A program made the translations under genes and the position numbers. This document shows positions 24,993 through 32,092 of a stretch of 51,962 bases of DNA, piece by piece. The stretch is taken from NCBI GenBank assembly GCA_007121075.1, contig SKMK01000055.1, positions 1-51,962 of the forward strand, written 5' to 3'. The notes beneath the pieces are model-generated. The model saw only the letters and a program-made list of their open reading frames with translations, was not told where the DNA came from and did no database searches. This DNA is from Syntrophomonadaceae bacterium (GTDB taxonomy: Bacteria > Bacillota > Dethiobacteria > DTU022). Position 1 is the stretch's first letter. Every line of letters begins with the position of its first letter.

Positions 24993-25715
24993 TTATTCGT
25001 TTTCAGGGTAATCCCAGCCATCCCAATTATCGCTTGACCGATCTTCTGCAGGGTCGTATAACGAATTTACACCCCAGGCATCACCGGAAGCATTGTTGGA
25101 AGCCTGGATAGCTTCAAATCTAATGCTTAAGGTGTAAACTGCTCCCTGGTATTCGTTGTTTACACCCTCGTCAAGGCAAACCTGGTTAAGAACTATGATT
25201 TCAGGTCCATCTTCTTCAATCGTGCCGTCATAGTACCAATAGCCGTCTGCTTCGGCATTGTGGTTTTCGACATAAAACCAGTCGTCGATGTTATCTTCAA
25301 ACCACTCAACATCGTCTACTTTCCAGGTTATATTTTCAATATCCCGCTTGTTAGTACTAATAGTTTCAGGGTTTTCTATTTCTACGGGATCCCCGTTATC
25401 ATTTCTTAAAATATAACCGTCCTCATCAACCTCATATTTCAGAGTGAGAGTTTCAATTATTTCTGCCCTGAGCAAAATTGTTTTGGTCCCTTCTGTCCAT
25501 ACCTTAATTTCTTTATCGGTGCAGTCACCCGGGTTCCAGTTATCAAGTTCTTCTTCATATTCCCAGTCTTCTTCGGCATTTATAATCACAGTTCCGGCTT
25601 GAAATGTGTTTTCAAGAGGATCTGTTGCATCGGTAAACCAGGCAAAAGTAGCCCCGAGTGAAGCTGCTACGACAAATAAGATTACCAGCATACTTAAAGC
25701 AATTTTTGTTTTCAT
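24993..25715 (-). CDS. SipW-dependent TasA/CalY-like matrix protein
   Basis: A 240-residue exported protein of the TasA/camelysin type. It has a hydrophobic signal (about 5-24) followed by the hallmark FAWFTDATDPLENTFQAGTV, which is the SipW-processed opening of these fibre-forming matrix proteins. The rest is an acidic beta-rich domain ending near AVYTLSIRFEAIQASNNA, also typical. The ATG has GGAGG at good spacing. A c-di-GMP-I riboswitch lies directly upstream, and a SipW-type peptidase fusion is encoded downstream at 19317-21581. Likely a secreted biofilm or surface fibre subunit; polymerisation is inferred from family. Confidence 0.9.
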   Translation of the reverse strand: MKTKIALSMLVILFVVAASLGATFAWFTDATDPLENTFQAGTVIINAEEDWEYEEELDNWNPGDCTDKEIKVWTEGTKTILLRAEIIETLTLKYEVDEDGYILRNDNGDPVEIENPETISTNKRDIENITWKVDDVEWFEDNIDDWFYVENHNAEADGYWYYDGTIEEDGPEIIVLNQVCLDEGVNNEYQGAVYTLSIRFEAIQASNNASGDAWGVNSLYDPAEDRSSDNWDGWDYPENE

Positions 25716-25737
25716 TCTTTTACCTCCATTTCGTTTG

Positions 25738-25820
25738 TTTCGGCAGCCAGGCCGCCTTACCGGTATGAAGGCCCTTGGCTTTGCGACCCCGTCTCACAAC
25801 GGGTTTGCCTTTATCGTTAA
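25738..25820 (-). promoter_or_regulatory. Cyclic-di-GMP-I riboswitch upstream of the TasA-like gene
   Basis: Minus-strand core GGCAAACCC, a stem capped by GTGA (a GNRA loop, in place of the usual GAAA), GGTCGCAAAGCC, GGGCCTTC, GCGGCCTGGCTGCCG. The aptamer ends about 20 bases from the ATG with the GGAGG site in between, so translational control is most likely. It is the most divergent of the six copies together with the one at 2422-2513. Confidence 0.85.
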
Positions 25821-25946
25821 TTATTTTTGATTTCAGGAAATAACAGCAATTCTAATTTATGACAGTTGTTTCTTCTGGTTGTTTTAATATCACATCCTTA
25901 AAAAATTTAAATTGACATCCTTATACTTGCAGAAAAACCATAAACA

Positions 25947-27572
25947 TTAATCGGCCAGCCACCAGTACTCTTCCGGCCAATTTTCCTTAATCATGTCATT
26001 AGACTTTTGAATGGCTTCAAAATAAGAGTAAAGCACAAATTCGCCACTTTCATATCCATTTTCAACAGCGCTAAAATCAAGCTCCACACATATGGTTACC
26101 GTATCGTTTTTCTTAAGCACTTCGGTATGATAGAAGTAGGTTCCAAGCGGCTGAGATCCCTGCGGCTGCCATTTATCCATATCAGGGCACAGTTTTATGG
26201 TGATGTTTTCAGTACTAAGAGGTTCATCCCATTCTGTGTACTCAATAATGATTTCATGGGATTGGCCGGGATCGAGGTCGGGAATATCTGAGTCCACGCC
26301 CAGGTCAATAACATCGTCACTAAGTTGAATATTAGTTAAAGGCACATTACCGGTGTTGGTTATGATAAATTTGAACTGCGGCGCTATTCCGTCCTGCAAT
26401 GCCGGCCCCGGTGATTCTCCGGCGTCGAGCCATTCATTTCCCCCATCTACGGAGACCATTTTTTTAAGATCAATCGACGGATCATCAGGCGGTGCACAGT
26501 AATAAAAGACAATATGGCTCCACCCGGAACCGGTGCCATCCTGACCTCCAGTTGGGGGCTGTGACAAATTGCAATCCCTGGTTACGCCGTTCGGGTATGC
26601 AGGATCATCTTCCGGATAATAATACCTGTATAAGTTGCCGCCCTCTGTGCCACCTTTAGCATACACATGGTAAACCTGGAGATTAGAACTGAAAGCAAAT
26701 TTTTCATTGCCATCAGATTTATATATAGTGACTTTAAAAGCTTCAGTATTGTCACTGGATTCAACATCATCATCAGCAATGGTATATTCTTTCCCGTCCT
26801 CAGTGTCAGTTTCATCTAAGTTAATTTTGAAATAATGCCTTTCAGTACAGTTATCCGGGTAGGGAAGCTTGTAAGGATTCGGATCGGGGCCCGGCCCGTC
26901 AACAAAGTAATCCAAACCATCAGCTTCAACTTCTGTTTCTGTTATAGGATCCACCAGGGGGCCGTCCCATGTTGTCTGATCAGCCGGGTCGCAAGTTGCA
27001 GCGTTTGATGTTCCTCCCTGGGTTAAATCGTGTTCACTGCTTCCAGAACCATCCTGGTCATTGTTATTTGAGCCAGTAGCATTATCCGGGCTGCCTGTAA
27101 AAGCAATTGATGAAAAGAAATAATTCCTGTCTGTAAAACCCAGGTAAGAATCAGCTCCTCCATTTACTACCTGGGGGCTGTTTAAATAGACAAAATGTGC
27201 TTGATCATGATCTGTTACAGTTTGTGAATTAAATTCAGCCGTTACAGTCGCTGTATTGGCATGAAAAATTTTGTCCCAGTAACCATCAAAAAAAGCTCGT
27301 AATAAAACACTTTTTGAGCCGAAACTGGTAACTGTATATTCTTTTACTATATTATCTCCGAAACTGGTTGTTTCCAAAGAATTATTGTCGGGAACAGCAT
27401 CAATCAATACAGTACCAAATTTGAAGGTGTTATCAATCCGTACAGAACTGTCTGTAAACAAAGCCTCAGTGACTCCGGCCATCGATAAAGCCATTATCAG
27501 GAATAGTAAAACAGCTGTAGTAAAATAGAATTTTATATTCCTTTTGGAATTGTTACTTTTAATATTTTCCAT
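25947..27572 (-). CDS. Large SipW-dependent TasA-like surface protein
   Basis: A 541-residue exported protein. The N-terminal helix (about 14-36) is followed by EALFTDSSVRIDNTFKFGTV, the same SipW-type opening as the smaller TasA-like protein. A long beta-rich middle with Gly/Asn/Asp/Ser-rich loops leads to a DUF11-like domain (about 370-440, FKFIITNTGNVPLTNIQLSD), and the C-terminal FVLYSYFEAIQKSND resembles the end of the smaller paralogue. Several cysteines are present. GAGGGGAAG precedes the ATG. It is upstream of the riboswitch, so it belongs to a different regulatory unit. Probably a minor or cap component of the same fibre (inference). Confidence 0.87.
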   Translation of the reverse strand: MENIKSNNSKRNIKFYFTTAVLLFLIMALSMAGVTEALFTDSSVRIDNTFKFGTVLIDAVPDNNSLETTSFGDNIVKEYTVTSFGSKSVLLRAFFDGYWDKIFHANTATVTAEFNSQTVTDHDQAHFVYLNSPQVVNGGADSYLGFTDRNYFFSSIAFTGSPDNATGSNNNDQDGSGSSEHDLTQGGTSNAATCDPADQTTWDGPLVDPITETEVEADGLDYFVDGPGPDPNPYKLPYPDNCTERHYFKINLDETDTEDGKEYTIADDDVESSDNTEAFKVTIYKSDGNEKFAFSSNLQVYHVYAKGGTEGGNLYRYYYPEDDPAYPNGVTRDCNLSQPPTGGQDGTGSGWSHIVFYYCAPPDDPSIDLKKMVSVDGGNEWLDAGESPGPALQDGIAPQFKFIITNTGNVPLTNIQLSDDVIDLGVDSDIPDLDPGQSHEIIIEYTEWDEPLSTENITIKLCPDMDKWQPQGSQPLGTYFYHTEVLKKNDTVTICVELDFSAVENGYESGEFVLYSYFEAIQKSNDMIKENWPEEYWWLAD

Positions 27573-27647
27573 TTAAACTTCCCCTCGCTTTTGAGGTTTT
27601 TACCGGCGTAACTATTCTATCCAGTAAAAGGCCGTTACAAAATTTTT

Positions 27648-27893
27648 TCAGGATACATTATCTTTATTTTTCCATTTACAGCCGGAGTCTTTGTTTTTCC
27701 CTGCTTTTTTATTTTTGGCGTCGTCGATCATGCTGCCCAGCTCCAGGACACTGCGGAAAACCCCGGATTTTTTTCCGTCCATCCACTGGATTGTGCCCTG
27801 CCAGCTTGTATTGCGGCGATACTGGACTCTGACAAAAAAGACCAGATCTTCGTTTTCTCTTTTACTATCGCTTTTACCATCCAAGTGATCCAT
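27648..27893 (-). CDS. Small conserved protein with NTSWQGTIQW motif
   Basis: An 81-residue protein. The core reads FFVRVQYRRNTSWQGTIQWMD, then FRSVLELGSMIDDA, followed by a Lys/Asn-rich tail. The order N-x-SWQG-x-I/V-x-W...F-R-S-x-L-E-L recalls small clostridial proteins I have seen without assigned function. It is related to the next gene upstream by pattern. AGGAGG precedes the ATG. Found here between a BTAD regulator and matrix protein genes, so a role in that regulation is possible but unproven. Confidence 0.75.
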   Translation of the reverse strand: MDHLDGKSDSKRENEDLVFFVRVQYRRNTSWQGTIQWMDGKKSGVFRSVLELGSMIDDAKNKKAGKNKDSGCKWKNKDNVS

Positions 27894-27917
27894 GCTGCGC
27901 CTCCTAATAAATTTTAA

Positions 27918-28148
27918 TCACCCCTTAAAAAAGCGCAACTCGGTGTCACTCTGCGGAGATCCTATTAAATCAAGTTTGTTCTGCATTAACAAAATCATTT
28001 CCAGGAAATCATTGAAATACTGAACTTCACCACTGTAAACATGTTCAATTTTGCCTTTAATTGCCGCTTCGTTTCCGCTTTTTATCCGGATAATAAAATC
28101 CGAAGAACGGCCCAGATTATGAATTACAGGCTTATTATCTTTGTTCAT
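27918..28148 (-). CDS. Small conserved protein related to the 27648-27893 product
   Basis: A 76-residue protein with the pattern FIIRIKSGNEAAIKGKIEH, then YFNDFLEMILLMQNKLDLIG. It matches the layout of the adjacent small protein (an F-x-V/I-R-V/I strand, an Asn-containing turn, a second strand and a short LEL-type helix) but with the Trp/Gln motif replaced. The ATG at 28146-28148 follows AAGGAT; a longer in-frame start at 28184 has no ribosome site. Function unknown. Confidence 0.7.
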   Translation of the reverse strand: MNKDNKPVIHNLGRSSDFIIRIKSGNEAAIKGKIEHVYSGEVQYFNDFLEMILLMQNKLDLIGSPQSDTELRFFKG

Positions 28149-28370
28149 AAAGTTATCCTTTACATTAACTAGTATTATGGTCATATTAATTATATTAAAA
28201 TGCCGTTATAAACCAGTTATAAATTAGGGCAGGTTTAGATTTTCCAGAAATCTTTGGGTTGCTGCAGGATGAAAAGGGCTGTGGAAAGGACATACTGTAA
28301 GTTTTTTATGGCACATTCAAACAGCCATAGTGGTTTTAAAATAAGAAGAAGTTTGTAGAACCGGGATGGT

Positions 28371-29615
28371 TTAATTGAAGTGGGTGTCGCCTTCGAGGGG
28401 GAGCAGGGATTCAACCTTTTTATGGAGGGTCAGGCCCTTCCAGCTATATTCTCTTTTAAAGTTGTTCTCGATCCGGGAGATCACCTGATCTGCCTGCTCC
28501 CTGTTCAGGCCGGGCAGCATTATTAAAATCTGGGCCTCATTCCAGCGGGTAACCACATCGCCCTTGCGCAGGGAATTCAGGGTTGTGTTTTCCAAATTAT
28601 GTATCACTTCTCTTAAAGTAGTTTTTTCCGGCAGGGAATAATCGGAAGTGGTAAACGTAAATAAACCCAGGAGGATCGACTGGCCGTTTCGTTCAACCCG
28701 CAATCGTTCAAGTTTATAAAAATAGCGGAAAAGTTCAGGATCGCATAAATAAGCGCCGCTGACAGTTTCTTTTCCCTTGAGGCCTTCCTGGATTGTGCTT
28801 AAATCAAGCTCAAATTCGCCCGGTTTAGCACCTGCCAGGCGATACAAGTTTTTCATTTGTTCGGATGGCTTGATCCCCAGTTCCCGGTAAAAAGCCGTGG
28901 TAACTTGGTTATAATGGGCCCGGGCCCGGGTAATCTGTTCGTCGGCTAAAAGGGCTTCAATAAGCTTCAGGTGGATTTTTTCTTCAAAGTAATCCACCCT
29001 GATAGCCTGCTCGCAAGTCCTGATGATACCGTCGTAATCACGCTCTGCTTTTAATAAATCGAGCAGTTTTAACACTGCTGTCAGGTACACTTCATGGTAA
29101 TATGTCCTCAGCGGCTCCAGCCATTCGCTAAAGGAAAGCTCCGGCAGGTATTCTCCCTTATACAGGGCTACGGCCTGGCGGTACAGGTAGACAGCCTTTT
29201 TCTGATCATTTTTTTCTGCAGCTTCGGCTTCGCCCACCAGCCTTTCAAAAGCCTCCGCATCCATCCAGTATGCGGTATTGTCTTCCCAGCTGTAGCAGCC
29301 CTGGGAAAAAACTATATTTGAAGAAAGAGAAGGTCTTTCATGTTCTAAATTCAGGGCCTGTCTGAGCCTGAAGATGAGGGCTCTCAGGGCCAGGTTGGGA
29401 TCAGAATATTCTTTATCAGGCCACAGCTTTTCCAGGATAACTTCGGGGAAGAAGGCTTTTCCCCGGTGGGAAAGGAGGAATTTAAACAGTTCCCACATCC
29501 GCCTGGAACGGCTTGATCCCTGGGAAATGATATCACCGTCATACTGGACATAAAATTTCCCTAAAGTATGGATGCAGATGCTGTGCTCAGCTATTTTTAT
29601 TTCAGTACCGGCCAT
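28371..29615 (-). CDS. BTAD-type transcriptional regulator with degenerate GGDEF-like C-terminus
   Basis: A 414-residue regulator. Residues about 10-105 are an OmpR/SARP-like winged helix (HTLGKFYVQYDG, ILEKLWPD, ALRALIFRLRQAL). Residues about 110-270 form the BTAD helical repeat region (AFERLVGEAEAAE, YLPELSFSEWLEPLR, REDLGIKPSEQM-like). The C-terminal 130 residues look like a nucleotidyl-cyclase/GGDEF fold: LRKGDVVTRWNEAQILIMLPG is the counterpart of the R..D...R.GGDEF...LP motif, with the catalytic residues lost. It is the likely regulator of the matrix locus downstream. The ATG at 29613-29615 has AAGGA at good spacing; one two codons earlier is too close. Confidence 0.85.
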   Translation of the reverse strand: MAGTEIKIAEHSICIHTLGKFYVQYDGDIISQGSSRSRRMWELFKFLLSHRGKAFFPEVILEKLWPDKEYSDPNLALRALIFRLRQALNLEHERPSLSSNIVFSQGCYSWEDNTAYWMDAEAFERLVGEAEAAEKNDQKKAVYLYRQAVALYKGEYLPELSFSEWLEPLRTYYHEVYLTAVLKLLDLLKAERDYDGIIRTCEQAIRVDYFEEKIHLKLIEALLADEQITRARAHYNQVTTAFYRELGIKPSEQMKNLYRLAGAKPGEFELDLSTIQEGLKGKETVSGAYLCDPELFRYFYKLERLRVERNGQSILLGLFTFTTSDYSLPEKTTLREVIHNLENTTLNSLRKGDVVTRWNEAQILIMLPGLNREQADQVISRIENNFKREYSWKGLTLHKKVESLLPLEGDTHFN

Positions 29616-29866
29616 ATTCATCCTTATAACTTAATATTGTTATATTTATGTAATATAATATAACATAATTTCTATCAGTTCAATACTATTATAAATAATT
29701 ATGCTTAAAACTTATCAATGGAAAGAGACTTCCCTATAAGTATACACTAGATTAATAATTATGACACTATAGAAACAGGTGCTTTTCGTTAAATAATCAA
29801 TAATATTGAAACTTAGGGAATTTATTTAAGAGAAAGATTTAGCTGCGTGAGGGTTTAAGGTAAATA

Positions 29867-30922
29867 TCAGTCGAGGTTTTCCTCGGCCCGGCGGACGTTC
29901 TGCAGGTGCTCTTCATAGGTGCGGGAAAAATAGTGTTCTCCACTGTCGTCGTACTTGTAGTTGTAAAAATAGTATTCAGTCTCTTCGGGATAAAGGGCAG
30001 CCCTAATCGATGCTTCACTGGGTGCGGCAATCGGGCCCGGGGGAAGGCCTTCATTCTGATAGGTGTTGTAGGGAGATTCTACTTCCAGGTCATCATAAGT
30101 CAAAAATTCTTTTGTTTCACCTAAGATGTATTGGATGGTGGCATCTATCTGCAGAAGCTGGCCGGCTTCAAGCCGATTGTAAATCACTCCCGCTATAAGG
30201 GCTCGTTCATGATCAGCCCGGGCTTCCTTTTCTATGAGTGAGGCAAGAGTCATTACTTCATGCAGGGAGAGCTCCAATTCTTCCATCCTCTGCCTGTATT
30301 CGTCATTTATAATCCTGTCAGTCCGGCGCACCATTAGCATGACAATGTTTTCTGCACCGGTGTCGGTATAAATTTCGTAAGTATCAGGAAACAGGTACCC
30401 TTCAAGCAAGTAGTCAATGTCGGTACCATCAATCTTTTCCAAAAAAGGAAATTCTGCTACCACTTCCGCCGGGGGTTCGGCGGCAATATCCAAAAACCGG
30501 TTTTCTTCGACTAAACCTTCTTCGTCAAGCCTGGTGGCCATATCTTTGATCGTGTAACCCTCGGGAATGGTAAACCAGGCTGTTTCGGAATAGACGTCCC
30601 CGGTCTGGATCTTTTCCACAATTTCCTCCACGGTCATGGAAGGGCTCAGGTTATATTGTCCGGCAATGAAGTCCTGAGCCAGGTCATGGCGGTGGACATA
30701 GATCCGAAAAGCCAGCTCATTTTGGATCAAGCCTTCATCGTAAAGGATGGCGGCAATAAATTCGGTACTGGCGCCGGGCGGGATATCCACCACCTGGTAG
30801 TCATTTGCCGCCTCGGGGGCAGCCGGTTCCAGCATTTGGTTATAGTAATAGTAAGATCCCGCAGCACCAACCGCCACCAGGATCAGGATTATCAATATCC
30901 CAATAAGTATACGTCTGCACAC
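29867..30922 (-). CDS. mltG: Endolytic murein transglycosylase MltG
   Basis: A 351-residue MltG (YceG) family protein, an inner-membrane lytic transglycosylase that cuts nascent glycan strands. One membrane helix (about 5-27), LysM-like and catalytic domains, with LEGYLFPDTYEI, the catalytic-Glu region ASLIEKEA, AGVIYNRLEAGQLLQIDATIQY and the C-terminal LPPGPIAAPSEASIRAAL and YFYNY. The GTG start has GGAG about 14 bases upstream. It precedes (in transcription) the BTAD gene and follows ruvX and DUF1292, a common Firmicutes order. Confidence 0.95.
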   Translation of the reverse strand: MCRRILIGILIILILVAVGAAGSYYYYNQMLEPAAPEAANDYQVVDIPPGASTEFIAAILYDEGLIQNELAFRIYVHRHDLAQDFIAGQYNLSPSMTVEEIVEKIQTGDVYSETAWFTIPEGYTIKDMATRLDEEGLVEENRFLDIAAEPPAEVVAEFPFLEKIDGTDIDYLLEGYLFPDTYEIYTDTGAENIVMLMVRRTDRIINDEYRQRMEELELSLHEVMTLASLIEKEARADHERALIAGVIYNRLEAGQLLQIDATIQYILGETKEFLTYDDLEVESPYNTYQNEGLPPGPIAAPSEASIRAALYPEETEYYFYNYKYDDSGEHYFSRTYEEHLQNVRRAEENLD

Positions 30923-30969
30923 TACCGTCTCACCGTCTCCTTCAGGTTCATATTTAGTTCAGCTGAATC

Positions 30970-31299
30970 TTAGGACAACCCATCGTCTTCGTTGTCTTCA
31001 AGAGTCTGCAGCCGTTCTTCCCACTGTTCAGCCACCCTGTTCCATTCGGCTTCATCTTCGACTTCAACCAGTGACTCTTCTTCCGCTTCCTGGTCTGCGC
31101 CGGGCTCAATCCTGAAAATGTAGGCATCATCTTCAAAATCTACGTAATCATCATCTTCCTCGTGGTAAAGCACGGGTACCAAGATGGCATAATCATAAAG
31201 ATCTACCTGAAAGCGGTCGATCAAGGCAAATTCATGTTCATTGCCCTCGTCATCCACGAGGACCAGAATATCTGTTCTTTCTTCTCCATTGTCACCCAT
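30970..31299 (-). CDS. DUF1292 family protein
   Basis: A 109-residue acidic protein. ILVLVDDEGNEHEFALIDRFQV, LYDYAILVPV and AYIFRIEPG are the features of DUF1292 (YrzB-like) proteins, found next to ruvX and ireB in many Firmicutes. The ATG at 31297-31299 follows AGAGGTG; the longer ORF overlaps ruvX. The C-terminal half is a long acidic tail. No function is established. Confidence 0.9.
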   Translation of the reverse strand: MGDNGEERTDILVLVDDEGNEHEFALIDRFQVDLYDYAILVPVLYHEEDDDYVDFEDDAYIFRIEPGADQEAEEESLVEVEDEAEWNRVAEQWEERLQTLEDNEDDGLS

Positions 31300-31354
31300 T
31301 TTATGCACCTCTTTTCTTCGCTTTTTACAGCTCCGTTCATGCAACAAAAGCTTC

Positions 31355-31762
31355 TTACCGCGAGGCCAGGTAATTCTCAAGGATTATTACCGCGGCCAGT
31401 TTGTCTTTAACCTCGCGCCGGTTTTTTCGTCTTACTCCCCCGTAGATCAGGGTTCTTTCAGCGCTGATGGAAGTAAGTCTTTCATCGATCATTTCCACTG
31501 GAATTTCAAGTAGCTCAGCCAGCTGCTCAGCAAACAGTACCGCCTTCTCTGAGGCAGGGCCACTGCTCCCGTTCATATTTAGCGGGTTGCCGACCACGAT
31601 TTTTTCAACCTCATACTCCCGGCATATCTTTTTAATTTCTTCCACGGCTTGATCAAGATCGCGGTAGGTTATCACACCGATCCCCTGCGCAGTTATGCCC
31701 AGGGGATCGGTCACAGCCACACCGATACGTTTTTCACCGGGATCCAGGCCAAGAATACGCAC
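31355..31762 (-). CDS. ruvX: RuvX/YqgF family nuclease
   Basis: A 135-residue RNase H-fold protein of the YqgF/RuvX family (Holliday junction resolvase-like; also linked to 16S rRNA 5' maturation). It shows ILGLDPGEKRIGVAVTD, VVGNPLNMNGSSG and DERLTSISAER, with the conserved Asp residues. GTG start with only a weak ribosome site, 20 bases after ireB. Length is standard. Confidence 0.95.
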   Translation of the reverse strand: MRILGLDPGEKRIGVAVTDPLGITAQGIGVITYRDLDQAVEEIKKICREYEVEKIVVGNPLNMNGSSGPASEKAVLFAEQLAELLEIPVEMIDERLTSISAERTLIYGGVRRKNRREVKDKLAAVIILENYLASR

Positions 31763-31782
31763 TTTTCAACACTCAATTCCTG

Positions 31783-32061
31783 TTATAGTTTGTTGTTTTC
31801 AGCCAGATCTAAATAAGTCCCAACCATTTCTTCAAGAAGTTCATCCCGCTCCACCTGCCTGATCAGGCTGCGCGCATTTTTATGGCTGGTAATATAAGCA
31901 GGATCACCGGAGAGCAGGTAACCCACCAGCTGATTAAGCGGGTTATAGCCTTTTTCTTTTAAAGCCTGGTAAACATTAGTCAAAATGACCCGGGCCTTAT
32001 TATCAACTTCCTCACCATCTACCCTAAAAAGGACAGTTTCTTCATGGTTATTTTCCGGCAC
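31783..32061 (-). CDS. IreB family regulatory phosphoprotein
   Basis: A 92-residue IreB (YrzL, DUF965) protein. [10 protein letters not shown] at the N-terminus contains the threonine that Ser/Thr kinases of the IreK/PrkC type phosphorylate in family members. The [27 protein letters not shown] core is diagnostic. GTG start behind GGGAGGGG. The alaS-ireB-ruvX order is the standard Firmicutes arrangement. Confidence 0.95.
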   Translation of the reverse strand: MPENNHEETVLFRVDGEEVDNKARVILTNVYQALKEKGYNPLNQLVGYLLSGDPAYITSHKNARSLIRQVERDELLEEMVGTYLDLAENNKL

Positions 32062-32092
32062 GATATGGTCCCCTCCCGGTTTTATAAAGTTA

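Noticed and set aside
215-25820. The GEMM elements could be cGAMP-responsive (GEMM-Ib) riboswitches.
   Set aside because: All six have G, not A, immediately before the CAAA core at the position that discriminates the two ligands, so c-di-GMP is the better call. Ligand testing would still be decisive.
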